Assembly (NCBI GenBank): GCA_013112555.1
Contig: JABFGK010000001.1
Span: forward strand, 124,001 to 188,000
Length of the DNA stretch: 64,000 nucleotides
Direction of reading: 5' to 3'
DNA from: Planctomycetota bacterium
GTDB lineage: Bacteria; Planctomycetota; Phycisphaerae; Phycisphaerales; UBA5793
Shown in pieces: positions 26,289 to 37,197 of the stretch. The position numbers and the translations under genes were made by a program. The notes beneath the pieces were generated by a model. That model was not told where the DNA came from, did no database searches, and saw only the letters and a program-made list of their open reading frames with translations. Each line of letters opens with the position of its first letter. Position 1 is the stretch's first letter.

Positions 26289-28007
26289 TCACTCATCGAC
26301 CCGGATATACAGCGGGCGACCAGCCAACTCGAGGTCGGGTGATCTGACATATGTGTCGCCCATCGCCTGCAGCATGTCCGGTTCGATCGTCAGGGCCCGC
26401 TCGCTGATGTACACCACATCAGGTGCCTCGGCGATCAGATCCTCAGCATATTGGCCTGTCCCACCCTCATACGTGGCGTTAATGTACCGATACCGGCCGT
26501 AGATCCACTGAACATCTCCCTCCAGCGGCTCGCCGCCCAGCAACGCCCTGAGTCGCGGGTCACCGTGGATCACCATTCGGATCGGGCCCGGGTACCGCTC
26601 CTTCAACTGATCGGCGACCGCGTGATATTCCGCGATCCCGTGAGGACCGTCAGTCTGCTTTGGATTCGGGCTGCGGCGGCCGTAGGACTGCCAGGTACTG
26701 TGTGCCAGCAGCAGGACGGAAATCAAGAGCAGGGCCGGCGGCATCCACTTTTGCCGTCCCTTGAGCCCGATGCACGCCTGACAGGCAACCCAGCCGGCCA
26801 ATGGGCCGAAGGGCGCCAGCAGCGGCACGACATAACCGGGCCCATGCGTGACTGATACAAGTTGGAGATACCCGAAGACGAGCAGTGTGATGATGCCCAC
26901 CTGAGCCGTCATCACGCAGGATTCACCGATTTTCTGCTGACGGCCGGCAGCCGGCTGCCCGTTGGATCCATTCCGGGTCGATGCCTTGCGGCCCAGGACC
27001 ATGATCCATCCCAGCAGGGAGGCAGCGACAACCACGAGGAATGACTTGGGCAAATAGCGCCACAGGAGCCCGGCAGGGACGAGGAGCCGCATGATCCCGC
27101 GGGCCGGGAAATTGCGCACTTCCAGCGTGTGACGCTGGTACTTGATTGGGAACTCCGCCGCCTGCTCCAGGAATTCCTGCCACGCCCCTTGCCAGAACAG
27201 GATCAGGATACAAACGGCTGAAACGATCAGCCCGGCGATGATCAGTTTCAGCAGGTCAGGCCAGACCGTTCGCGATCGCTTGATGAGCCCTAAAACGGTC
27301 CAGACGAGCACGAGCCCGGCTGCCTGCACCACGGCTGCCTGCCAGGTCCAGCACGCCAGCGCCAGCAGAATCCCTGCCAGGATGGCACGCCGCGAACTCA
27401 TCGCCGTCACCGCATACATCAGCAGGCCCACGGCCAGGAACTTCGGTCGGCCGCCAAACGGTACAAACCAGGCAATCAGATACCAGCCGCCGGACACCGT
27501 CGCGACCAGGATCGCAATGCTGACGCACCGGACCAGGCGCGGGATCCACGCAGCATCGGGCGAGTTCGTTCGACAGAGTTCGCTGCTCCCGCACGCCCGA
27601 AATGCAAGGCTGATCGTCGATGAGACAAGAATCACATATCCAACAATGCCCAGTAGCGCCACCCCGATTGGTGACGGGCCTGCCGCTTGAAACAGGCCCG
27701 CAACCCAGTAGGTGATCGGGCCGTGTATGACGAAGAAGTCGGCATACGGCACCTTGCCCGAGCCGATGAGCGTGTAGGTGTAGTCGAAATACGCTGCGTC
27801 ATTGCTGAAATATTCGAGCGACCAGATCCGGTTGGCCAGCAGCACCAGCGCGACGAACAGGATGGTGACGCCCCAGACGACCAGCCCGAACCGGCAGCGC
27901 GAGCGCATCGGGCTGCCGCCCTCGGGCAACGATGTGCTCCCGGATCGTCCGGTTCCCGTCGAATCGTCAGTATCCGGAGTCGTATGTGACACGTGAAGAC
28001 TACCCAT
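26289..28007 (-). CDS. Polytopic membrane protein, GT-C glycosyltransferase-like
   Basis: A protein of about 572 residues with roughly 10-12 transmembrane helices followed by a soluble C-terminal domain of about 130 residues. The first helix ends in an ANRIWSLEYFSNDAAYFDYTYT segment and continues with VIHGPITYW. An acidic pair in the first outer loop is characteristic of GT-C enzymes that use lipid-linked sugars (GT39/GT83 type), so it may glycosylate lipids or proteins in the periplasm. The start could be ATG 28007 or 28019; neither has a ribosome site. It lies 128 bases downstream of mnmG on the same strand. The assignment is by architecture. Confidence 0.65.
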   Translation of the reverse strand: MGSLHVSHTTPDTDDSTGTGRSGSTSLPEGGSPMRSRCRFGLVVWGVTILFVALVLLANRIWSLEYFSNDAAYFDYTYTLIGSGKVPYADFFVIHGPITYWVAGLFQAAGPSPIGVALLGIVGYVILVSSTISLAFRACGSSELCRTNSPDAAWIPRLVRCVSIAILVATVSGGWYLIAWFVPFGGRPKFLAVGLLMYAVTAMSSRRAILAGILLALACWTWQAAVVQAAGLVLVWTVLGLIKRSRTVWPDLLKLIIAGLIVSAVCILILFWQGAWQEFLEQAAEFPIKYQRHTLEVRNFPARGIMRLLVPAGLLWRYLPKSFLVVVAASLLGWIMVLGRKASTRNGSNGQPAAGRQQKIGESCVMTAQVGIITLLVFGYLQLVSVTHGPGYVVPLLAPFGPLAGWVACQACIGLKGRQKWMPPALLLISVLLLAHSTWQSYGRRSPNPKQTDGPHGIAEYHAVADQLKERYPGPIRMVIHGDPRLRALLGGEPLEGDVQWIYGRYRYINATYEGGTGQYAEDLIAEAPDVVYISERALTIEPDMLQAMGDTYVRSPDLELAGRPLYIRVDE

Positions 28008-28135
28008 CGTGCACTGCACGTCGCAAATGTACGTTCGCTCGCTCGCTCGTCAAGCGCTACTCGTGGTCGCCGATCGCCCCACGCTGAGCGAGCACCATCA
28101 TAACGCCGGTACCCGCCGGAGCGACTCCGGCCCAT

Positions 28136-29990
28136 CTACGAGACTGATGGCGGTCCAGACTGGGACGCTGACTTCAAACCGACAGCCAGCAGCGTCAGGT
28201 CGGCCGGATTGACGCCGGCCAGCCTCGACGCCTGCCCCATGGTGGCAGGCTTGAACCGACTGAGCACTTCCACCGCTTCGTTCCGCAGTCCCCGAACCCG
28301 GTCATACCGGAAGTCAGCCGGGATCCGCCGCGTCTCCAACTCAGCCATTTTTCGGATGTCCGACTGCTGTCGAATCAGGTAACTCTCGTACCGGCAGTTG
28401 TTAAAGACCACGGCTGCCAATCGTCGATCAACGGAGGCCCCATTCAGATGACCAAGGATGGTCTGTGAGTCGGCTCGCCCGCTGCGGGCCAGTTCACGTA
28501 ACGACACGCTGTCAATGGCAGTGGATTCAAAGAGCCGGTGCAGGTCGCCCAGCGTCTGCTGCCGTTGTTGAAATCGTGCCCAGCGATCGTCGCAGACCAG
28601 CCCGAGTTCACGACCCAGCGGCGTCAGGCGATCCGGCGCGTTGTCCGCACGCAGTGCAATCCGGTGTTCAGCCCGGCTCGTAAACATCCGGTACGGCTCG
28701 CGCGGCGTTTTGGTCACGAGATCGTCCATCATGACACCGATGTACGATGTGTCCCGCGTCAGTCGAATCAAGGGCTGCCCACGGGCACAGCGAACGGCAT
28801 TCAGCCCGGCCAGCAGACCCTGCCCGGCCGCCTCCTCATAGCCGCTGGTCCCGTTGATCTGGCCTGCCAGAAACAGGCCCTCGAATCGCTTGGTCATGCA
28901 GGTCGCATCGATCTGGTGCGGCCGGACCATGTCATATTCGACCGCATAGCCGTACTGCACGATCTCTGCCCGCTCACACCCCACCATCAGTGGGATAATG
29001 CGATCCTGGACATCGGCCGGGAGCGAGGTGGAGATTCCGTTGCAGTACACCCAATCGGATTCGTGTGATTCAGGCTCCAGGAAGACGTGATGGGCATCGC
29101 GGTCGGCAAAGCGCACCACCTTGTCTTCGATGGACGGGCAATACCTCGGGCCGGATTCAGCCTCGATCTGGCCGCTGTACATCGGGGCCCGGTCGAGATT
29201 GGCTCGGATCAGCCCGTGAATCGCCGGATTCGTGTGTGTGGTATGGCAGGGAACCTGCTGTAAAACAGGGAAACGGGCCGAATCCGTCATCTCACTGAAT
29301 GGCAGCGGGGGATCATCGCCATGCTGCGGCGCAAGGTTGGAAAAGTCGATCGACCCTGCTGTCAACCGCGGCGGCGTCCCGGTCTTGAGTCGGCCGAGCT
29401 CGAAGCCGAGCCGCCTTGAGATTGCTGCTCAAATGGGCGGCTGACTGCTCCCCGACACGCCCGCCCGGCGTGCGATCGGCCCCGGTGTGCATCAGCCCGG
29501 ACATGAATGTGCCGGTGGTCACAACGACGGCCGAGGACCTCAGCAACGTCTCGTCAGTATCGGCTGACTGCCGGATTCTCACGCCCGTGCATCGGTTGCC
29601 GGTCACGTCGAGGCCGGAGACCTGGGCTTCAAGGATGTGAATATCTCGCGTTGCGATCAGTTCCTGTGTGGTGCGGGCATAGGCATGTTTGTCGGCCTGG
29701 GCGCGTGGCCCGTGAACAGCAGCCCCGCGCGATGTGTTGAGGATGCGGAACTGGATGCCGGCAGCGTCGGTCGCCCGGCCCATCAAGCCGCCCAGGGCGT
29801 CGATTTCTCGAACGATCTGCCCCTTTGCCAGCCCGCCGATGGCCGGATTGCAACTCATGGCCCCGATTCGGTCCGCCCGGAGCGTGATCATCAGGACGCG
29901 CGCACCCAGCCCCGATGCCGCCCAGGCAGCCTCCAGCCCGGCGTGGCCTCCTCCGACGACGATGATGTCCCAGTGTTCGTTGGGTCCCAT
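28136..29990 (-). CDS. mnmG: tRNA uridine-5-carboxymethylaminomethyl modification enzyme, frameshifted
   Basis: MnmG (GidA) works with MnmE to modify the wobble uridine of several tRNAs, using FAD. The first part, from ATG 29990, has the dinucleotide-binding GGGHAGLEAAWA and the block GAMSCNPAIGGLAKGQ; the second part, in another frame, has SIDFSN, VQYGYAVEYD, GQINGTSGYEEAAGQG and SRAEHR. The frames switch at about 29405-29411, where reading one base fewer gives GFELGRLKTGTPPRL, the family sequence. The joined product is 617 residues, a normal length. As the gene is conserved and rarely lost, a sequencing insertion is the likeliest cause. Confidence 0.92.
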
Positions 29991-30138
29991 GGCGTGTGGT
30001 ACAGTGATCGGTGCATGGCCGGTTCGGCCGTTTGTCCCGTCTCGACAGCCTGACAATACTCAAAGACTGATCTGTAGTCATGACCCATCTGTGCTCCAGA
30101 GTACGACGCCTGTGATATTGGGCTGGATAGGCAGGAAG

Positions 30139-31293
30139 ATGCCGGTAGCGAGTCGATTTCAGCCGTTTGGCACCACCGTGTTCTCGGAGATGACGCAACT
30201 GGCCGTCAAGCACCAGGCCGTCAACCTGTCACAGGGATTCCCTGATTTCGACGGGCCGGCGTTCGTGCGTGATGCTGCAATCGAGGCAATCCGAGCCGGG
30301 CACAACCAATATGCCCGGATGTTCGGCATCCCGCCGCTGAACGATGCGATCGCTGCCCGCTGGAATCGGCTGACCGGCCAGAACGTCGACCCGAACACCC
30401 AGATACAGGTGACGGCCGGCTGTACCCAGGCAATCCCGTCGGTGTGCCTCGGGCTGCTCAACCCGGGCGATGAGGTGATTGTCTTCGAGCCGTACTACGA
30501 CTCGTATCGACCGTGCCTGGCAATGGCCGATGCCGTGCCGCGCTTTGTCCCGTTGCGCTGGCCCGATTACTCGTTTGATCGCGATGAGGTTGCCAACAGC
30601 ATCACCGATCGAACGAGGGCAATCCTGATCAATACCCCTCACAACCCGACCGGCAAGGTGTACACGCGCGACGAACTCGAGTTCCTTGCCGACGTGTGCA
30701 TCAGGCACGATCTACTGGCGATTACCGATGAGGTCTACGAGAATCTTGTGTTTGATGGGGAGCACATCCGGATGGCGACGCTGCCGGGGATGGCGGACCG
30801 GACGATCACCCTGTCGTCGCTGGGCAAGTCGTTTTCGCTGACCGGATGGAAGATCGGCTGGGTGATCGCCTCCCCGGACGTGATTCAAGGCGTGCGGGCT
30901 GCCCATCAGTTTCTGACGTTTGCGGTGGCAACCCCGCTGCAGCATGGGGCGGTCGCAGCGCTGACAGCCCCTGAGACGTACTACGAGGAGTTTGTCAGCC
31001 AATACCGGGGGAAACGTGACTTCCTGTGTGAGGCGCTGGAGGCGATCGGTTTTTCGGTCGCCCGACCGGCTGGGACGTACTTCATTCTTGCTGATCACAC
31101 CCCGTTCGGGTTTGATGATGATGTTGCTTTTTGTCGCCATCTCGTTGAGGAGATAGGGGTTGCAGCAATCCCGCCGTCTGCCTTCTACGAGCACAAGGAG
31201 CACGGGCGCTCGCTCGTTCGGTTTGCATTCTGCAAGACGGATGAGACGTTGCAGCATGCGGTTGAGCGATTGTCAGCCCTGCGACCTGCATAA
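30139..31293 (+). CDS. Class I/II aminotransferase, kynurenine/methionine aminotransferase type
   Basis: A PLP-dependent aminotransferase of 384 residues. It has the N-terminal VNLSQGFPDFDGP and GHNQYARMFG typical of the KAT/YbdL group, ILINTPHNPTG, ITDEVYENLVFDG, the Schiff-base lysine in LSSLGKSFSLTGWKIGW, and the substrate-binding arginine in LVRFAFCK. Substrates of this group include methionine, glutamine and kynurenine, used with 2-oxoacids such as ketomethylthiobutyrate. The start is ATG 30139 with AGG-rich sequence upstream; the open frame to 29734 overlaps mnmG and is not coding. It is divergent from mnmG. Confidence 0.88.
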   Translation: MPVASRFQPFGTTVFSEMTQLAVKHQAVNLSQGFPDFDGPAFVRDAAIEAIRAGHNQYARMFGIPPLNDAIAARWNRLTGQNVDPNTQIQVTAGCTQAIPSVCLGLLNPGDEVIVFEPYYDSYRPCLAMADAVPRFVPLRWPDYSFDRDEVANSITDRTRAILINTPHNPTGKVYTRDELEFLADVCIRHDLLAITDEVYENLVFDGEHIRMATLPGMADRTITLSSLGKSFSLTGWKIGWVIASPDVIQGVRAAHQFLTFAVATPLQHGAVAALTAPETYYEEFVSQYRGKRDFLCEALEAIGFSVARPAGTYFILADHTPFGFDDDVAFCRHLVEEIGVAAIPPSAFYEHKEHGRSLVRFAFCKTDETLQHAVERLSALRPA

Positions 31294-31412
31294 AGCCGTT
31301 GCCCAATGTCAGTCGATCGAGATTGTTTCTGTGAAGATCGAACTCCGATCCGGTAGATAGATGTACAATTGGGCAAAGCGTGACTGAATCAGCCCCGATC
31401 ATCTAACCGGGA

Positions 31413-34400
31413 ATGGGTATTCCAGTGTCATCAACACAATCGCAAGCCGGTCGCGGCACGCGTTGGCGTCGTCTGCGCCGCGCTGTCGGCTGGTTTCTCG
31501 TGGTCATCATTCTGGTCGTGTCAGTCGCAGTCTGGCAGTTGCCCCGGCTTGCCGGCACAGGGGCCGGCACGGCCCTCATCGAGAAACTCGTCAATGGCGC
31601 GCAGTCATCGGTCACTGTCGGCATTGCATCGCTGGACCTGGCATGGTCGGGGACGCAGCAGGTCACCGGGCTGTCGGTCGTCGATCGGGCGAACGGTGAC
31701 ACCGCCGATCTGAATGTCAGTGCAGGGTTCATTGATCGACTGGGCTCGTGGCGGGCGTGACTTCGGCACGGTGGCCGTCTCCGGCACGGTGTCGATGACG
31801 GACCTGCCGAAGCCGAGCGGTCAGGGCCCGGTGACGGTCCCGGCCGGCCTCGGGGCCGACGTGCGGATCACCGACCTCACCGTGAATCTGGCGAATGCAG
31901 CCGTGGGGGCAGACGGCATTGCCGTCTCTGCCGGCGTGACGGTGACCAACGGGGCGATCGGTATCCACACCGGGCAGCCGCTCGAGGTGATGCTGTCGGG
32001 CACGTCGAGTATCGGTGCACAGGAAGGTGCGTTTTCGGTCGAGGCAGCACTGCCGGATCTGATCGGGGCCGACGGAATCGTGAATCTGGATCAACTCAGT
32101 GGTGAGGTCAAGGCGAATGCGCGCAACGTGCCCTGTGGGGTGATCGAGCAGTTGGCCGGGCAGACCGGCCGGATCGTGCCGTATATCGGTGACGTGGCAG
32201 ATGTCGATTGCTCGTGGGACGGCGACCTGGACCAGGGAGAAGGCTCGCTTCATCTGAAATCAGACCTGGCAGCCGCTGATGTGCTTTTCACTGTGGCCGA
32301 TGGTCGTGTACGAATCGAGACGCCGGCACTGGTGCGCTGGAGGGCCACCCCGGCCGCGGTGGAGGCGCTGGCAGGGCCGGTCCCGATCGAAGTATCGGTG
32401 ACGGCACTTGATGCGAAGTTGCCGGTTGGAGGGGCCGTCGATCTGTCGGGGGCATCGTTCGTTGCCAAAGTCGTCAGCGGTGGCCCGTTTGAGGTCACGA
32501 TGGCAAATGCCGAGGCACAGCGCTGGGCGATTGAGAAACTGTATGTCTCGGTCGAGACGGACGATCCGGTGAATCGGATTGCGCTGAAGGTCTCAGGGAT
32601 GGTGGGTGAGGCAGGCGGAGACGGGGTCGGTGCAGTCTCACCGGTATCTGCTGACCTCGTGTTACAGGGGCTCCTCACTGCCGATGGTCGGGTGTCCCTG
32701 GCAACGCTGGGAGTGGGGGGGGACTGTCCGGGGCGAGCAAATCCCGACGGCACTGGTTGATCGGCTGGCCGGACTCGATGGGTGGGCCGTTGATGCACTC
32801 GGGCCGTTTGTCGCCGAAGTCGAGATCGATGCAGCGGTCGATGCCGGGGCCGCCGAGTCACTGGCCGGCAGCAATGCCGGTGAGGGCGGTTCACCACTGG
32901 ATCTGGCCGGGTTACCACGCACGACGTTTACGGTCCGGACGCGCTCGCACGGCATGATGCTCGTGGCTGACGGGGTCGTCGACCGCGGCATGTTGTCGAT
33001 TGGGAACGCACAGAATCCGGCCCGTGTTGAGCTCCGACCGACTGAGGCATTGCTGAGTCGGCTGGTGCCGGAGCAGACATCGGTGGTCGCTTCGCCGGCC
33101 GCAGTACGAGTATCCGGTGCTCATTCGATCTTTGCTGCGTTCGAGCGTTTGACGATCCCGCTGACAGCCGGCAGCGTGCAGGAGATGATCGCGCAGGCTG
33201 CATGGAACACTGACATCGAGTTGAAAGCGGTGACATTGCACAGCGGGAATGCATCGGGCACCGAGGACGAAGTGATCATCCCATCGCTGAAGATCACTTC
33301 ATCGACCGACCGTTTGGGGGAGACTGTCAGTGTCAATGCGGATGGGCTGATCCTGGCCGGGGCCGATTCCGTTGAGCCGGCCCGGATTGTGATTCAATCG
33401 GAAGTGATGTCTGTGCTTGATGCCCAGCGCCGATCGGCAACCGTGACGGCCGTTCTCGACAATGTGCAGGCCGGCGTGGCTGATCTGTCAGGCGTCATGG
33501 TCCGTGGGGTGTCACTGAGCGAAGTCGTGCGCGAGACGTTCGGCAGCGTGATCAGCATCGAGGCACAGGCGGACTTGGTGACGGTGCCCATGTTTGAAGA
33601 TGGTACACCGGAGTTGGCCGTTGCTTCGCTGCAATCACGGGTCGAGGGGCAGCACGGGCTGGCTGAGGTCGGCCTGTCGCCTGCTGGGAATGGGGCTGAT
33701 CTGATTGCCGGCGGGCGCGTTCGGGCACGGCTGACGCCGGCCATCTACGAACGACTCGCATTGACATCGGCTGAGGATGACGTCCCGCCGATGGCACTCA
33801 CGGCGCCGGCCACGGCGGACGTGCGATTGGAGGAGCAATCGGTCCCGACCTCGATGGTGAGCCAATCAGCGAATGCCGGCAAGACGCCTGCCATCCCACT
33901 GTCGAACCTGGCACGCTATGACTGGACTTCCGCCGCCATTGGACTCACCGGCACGATCGACCGGATCGCACTGAAAAATGTACCCGGGGTAGCCCGGCCG
34001 ATTGTTGCGCGAGAGTTGACCTTTGATGTGTCGGCACCGTCGGGCCTTCGCTCCGGGGCGACGGTGAATGCGACGAGTACGGTCATGTCCACGCCGACAG
34101 AAAACGGCGCGCGCGATTCATCCGTGGGGCAGGTACGTGTATCAGCGAAGTCGCAGCCGGGTGCCGATGGGGCCATGGCGCTGTCCGGGACGGTGAAATG
34201 TGCAGGCGTTGATCTGGAAGTGGTGGAAGGATTGCTCGGGTGGACGCATCGCATGTTGCCGACCGCATTCGGGCGTGCCGGGGATGTGACGATTCAACTC
34301 GATGGGGCCGCGTTACCCGATATGTTGGGTGGGAGTATCAGCAGCGACGCGCCGGAGTTCACGATGGCAAGTCTGCTGGAGCCGGCCACGATCCGTGTGA

Positions 34401-35893
34401 CGCCGGTACTCCCGCGTTTGACCGGCAATCTCGTGATTCGGCAACCAAAAACCGGGGCCGTCAACGTCAGTGCCAGTCAGTTGAACTACTCGCTCGACAG
34501 CGAGATGGTTGAAGGGTTCCTGAATGGCAAGACGTTGCGCTCATCAGACGCAGAACTCCTGGGTGCCGCAGCGGCCGAAGTCCTGCGACAATCGGGTACG
34601 GATGGGGCCCGACTGGCCGACAAGTTGAATCGTAACGCGCAGCAGGCCTGGACCATGGTGAATAAGAAGTCACTGCTGGGGGTGACGATTGATCGGTTGG
34701 ATGTGCCGCTGGATTTGTTGCTGGGCAAGGCGTTTGACCTGCGCGATGTGTCAGCCAGCGGTGCGATCGGGATGGACGATGTACTGCTGGCACGCGGCGA
34801 CTCCCAGACCGCCTTCCGAGATATGAAACTGACGTTCGGCGGTACGAACGCAGCCGAAGGCCTTGCCCTCAAGTTGCTCGGCTCGCCGACGATCACGCAA
34901 GGCGGCGGGACGGAGCCGGTGCAGCCGGCCGTCTCACAGGATGGCATATCGCTGACCGGCATGCTGCATGCACTGGCAGGCGATACGAGTGTGCCCGTCG
35001 TTGATCTGCAAGGCGGGATGAAGGCGATACCGGTCGGCATCGTGGATTCGATGTTGAATCTCGGCGGCCGGCTCGAGGCAGCGCTCGGTACGACCGCGAA
35101 CATGCAACTGGATCTGGCCAACATTGGGCGGCACAGCGGGGCCGGGTCGGTCACCTTGACGAGCCCGAATGGGACGGTGCAGATGCCGAGCCTGGCATGG
35201 GATGGGGTCACGGTGACGGCAACGAAGCCGGTGACCGGGCAGTTGGCGGTGACGTCTGCGTTCTCGGATTCGCTGCTGTCGCAGGTCCACCCGGCACTGA
35301 CCAGTGCGCAGCAGGCCGACGGCAAGACACCGTTGTCGGTGAATATTAAGAGTATGACTGTGCCGGTGAACGGCGACATGTCGCTGCTCGGGGCGGACTT
35401 TGACCTTGATCTGGGGCAGTTGCAGTTGAAACGGAACGGGATGCTGAGTGATCTGCTTGGCACACTGGCAGACAAGCCGGAAATGCAGGCGGCCGAGACC
35501 ACGACGGCCCTCATCCCACCGGTGGCGGTGAGCATTCGCAACGGGATGCTGCATTACGATAAATTGGACATAACGTCGGACTTGTTCACGATCTCATCGA
35601 ATGGGACTGTTGATCTCGTGAAGCGGCAACTGGATCTCGGGGTGCGCGTGCCGCTATTCGGCTGGCGGAGCCAGTTCTCACAGATGACGAAAACGCCGAT
35701 GGCCAGTCTGGCCGGCGCGAGCGTCACGGACATTCCGTTTTATCTGACGGTGACCGGCTCCCTGGATGACCCGAAGATTCAGCCGGACCCGAACGGTGCG
35801 AAGAAGGTCGCCGACGAGTTCTTCCAGAACATGATCGAGGATACGGTCAAAGGTGTGCTCGGCGACATCCTCGGCGGCGGGAAGAAGAAGTAG
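31413..35893 (+). CDS. Giant AsmA-like membrane protein, two frameshifts
   Basis: An AsmA-family protein of about 1492 residues if two frame changes are corrected. It begins with a basic segment and one transmembrane helix (VGWFLVVIILVVSVAVWQLP), followed by a very long periplasmic part rich in Gly, Val, Thr and Asp beta strands. The C-terminus is the typical AsmA repeat (ISSNGTVDLVKRQLDLGVRV...FYLTVTGSLDDPKI). AsmA-like proteins such as TamB and YhdP form hydrophobic grooves that carry phospholipids to the outer membrane. Frame changes lie at about 31719-31722 (extra base) and in a run of eight G residues at 32715-32722 (extra G). It is followed by a tandem repeat and terminator. Confidence 0.8.
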
Positions 35894-35898
35894 TAGCC

Positions 35899-36014
35899 GT
35901 AGGTCAGGACGAGGTCCGACGAGTCCTGACGGCAATGCTGCTGTAATGAGCCCCGCCAGTAATCGTAGGTCAGGACGAGGTCCGACGAGTCCTGAAGGCA
36001 ATGCTGCTGTAATG
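35899..36014 (+). repeat. Two-copy tandem repeat, 66-bp period
   Basis: Two 50-base copies (35899-35948 and 35965-36014) differ at one position and are separated by 16 bases. Each contains the imperfect palindrome GTCAGGAC(g)...(g)AGTCCTGAC around AGGTCCGA. They begin just after the AsmA stop codon. Confidence 0.9.
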
Positions 36015-36052
36015 CACCCCTCCATTGCGTGGGCAATGACGGGGCTTTTTTT
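36015..36052 (+). terminator. Terminator after the AsmA-like gene
   Basis: CCCCTCCATTGC pairs, with a small internal mismatch, with GCAATGACGGGG, then cTTTTTTT. It lies directly after the tandem repeat. Confidence 0.82.
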
Positions 36053-36081
36053 ATGGCACCTGTCTTATGGGGTAACTCCGT

Positions 36082-37197
36082 TTACACAAACGTAAACCGG
36101 GAGCGATCCGTTTCACTGACAAAGGTATTGAGGTCAGGCAGGTCGGCACTGAGCCGGTCGGCCAGGATCGGCAGGTAGCCCCGTTCGCTGTTCGTGTGGC
36201 CGGTCAGGATAATGGAGCAGCCGAGCCCCTCGGCCTCAAGCGCGCGATGGTGGGACATCTCGCCGGTGATAAAGAGGTCGCATCCCTGTTCGATGGCCGT
36301 ATCAAGTACACTGGACCCGGAACCGGGGACGATGCCGATGACCTTGACCTCGCGCGCCGGTGATGTGATTTTTGCCGATGCGATATTGAGATGGTCCTTG
36401 AGGCGCACGGCGACATCAGCCACGGTAGCAGGCTGATCGAGCACCACCCGTCGGCCGGCACCTGACTTGTGGCTCGGGATCGGGTGCAGCGGGTATAGAT
36501 CGAAGGCCGGCTCCTCGTATGGGTGAAACTGTTTCAGCGTCGAAATCAGGATGCTCAGACCCTTGACCGCGCAGACCATTTCGATGCGGACTTCGTCGGC
36601 CACTTCGAGCTGACCGGGTCGGCCGACTGTTGGATTCGTATCCTGGCTGCCGCGGAACGTTCCCTTGCCGGTGACGTTGAACGAACACTGTTCGTAGTCG
36701 CCGATTCTGCCGGCACCGGCACTGGCCAGCGCATCACGAAGACGGTCAGCCGCGTTCGTCGGGACGAATGTGACGATCTTGACCTGTCGGTTCTCCGGCA
36801 GGTTCTGGTACGGCGTCAGGGGGCGGCGATAGCCGGTCCCGATGGCATCGGTCAGCCAGTCGGTCACGCCGCCGGGGGTGGCATCCAGGGCCGTGTGCGG
36901 GGAATAGAGCTGAATCCCGTGCGACATGGTGTGCAACAGGAGGCGGCCGGCCACGTTATCCGCGGTGATGCGCTGCACCGGGCGGAACATGACCGGGTGA
37001 TACGTGATCACGAGGTCAGCCTTTTTCTCGATGGCTTCAGCCAGGATTTCCTCGGTGAAGTCGATGGTCAGCATGGCCCGGTTGACCGAGTCCTCGCGAT
37101 CACCGATGAGCAGCCCGACATTGTCCCAATCCTCGGCATACCGAAGCGGTGCGATCCGTTCCATCACCTCAATGAACTGCTTGAGTGCCACCGGCAT
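36082..37197 (-). CDS. Nif3-like dinuclear metal centre protein (DUF34)
   Basis: A protein of 371 residues of the Nif3/YbgI family. Metal-binding blocks are DNVGLLIGD, VITYHPVMFRPVQRIT, SPHTALDATPGGVTDWL and, near the C-terminus, FITGEMSHHRALEAEGLGCSIILTGH and NSERGYL. It is the long form, with an insert at about residues 135-245 (VKIVTFVPTNAADRLRDALASAGAGRIGDY...) that resembles the PII-like domain of the group. The biochemical role is not settled; GTP cyclohydrolase I-type and regulatory functions have both been proposed. It is the last of three overlapping leftward genes, its start lying 29 bases inside the mannosyltransferase gene. Confidence 0.92.
   Translation of the reverse strand: MPVALKQFIEVMERIAPLRYAEDWDNVGLLIGDREDSVNRAMLTIDFTEEILAEAIEKKADLVITYHPVMFRPVQRITADNVAGRLLLHTMSHGIQLYSPHTALDATPGGVTDWLTDAIGTGYRRPLTPYQNLPENRQVKIVTFVPTNAADRLRDALASAGAGRIGDYEQCSFNVTGKGTFRGSQDTNPTVGRPGQLEVADEVRIEMVCAVKGLSILISTLKQFHPYEEPAFDLYPLHPIPSHKSGAGRRVVLDQPATVADVAVRLKDHLNIASAKITSPAREVKVIGIVPGSGSSVLDTAIEQGCDLFITGEMSHHRALEAEGLGCSIILTGHTNSERGYLPILADRLSADLPDLNTFVSETDRSRFTFV

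Noticed and set aside
29734..30138. N-terminal extension of the aminotransferase
   Set aside because: It overlaps mnmG on the opposite strand; the family's N-terminus and the upstream AGG-rich site place the start at 30139.
35899..36014. Possible CRISPR array
   Set aside because: Only two copies, a unit of 50 bases with a 16-base spacer, partly palindromic, and no cas genes anywhere in the window.
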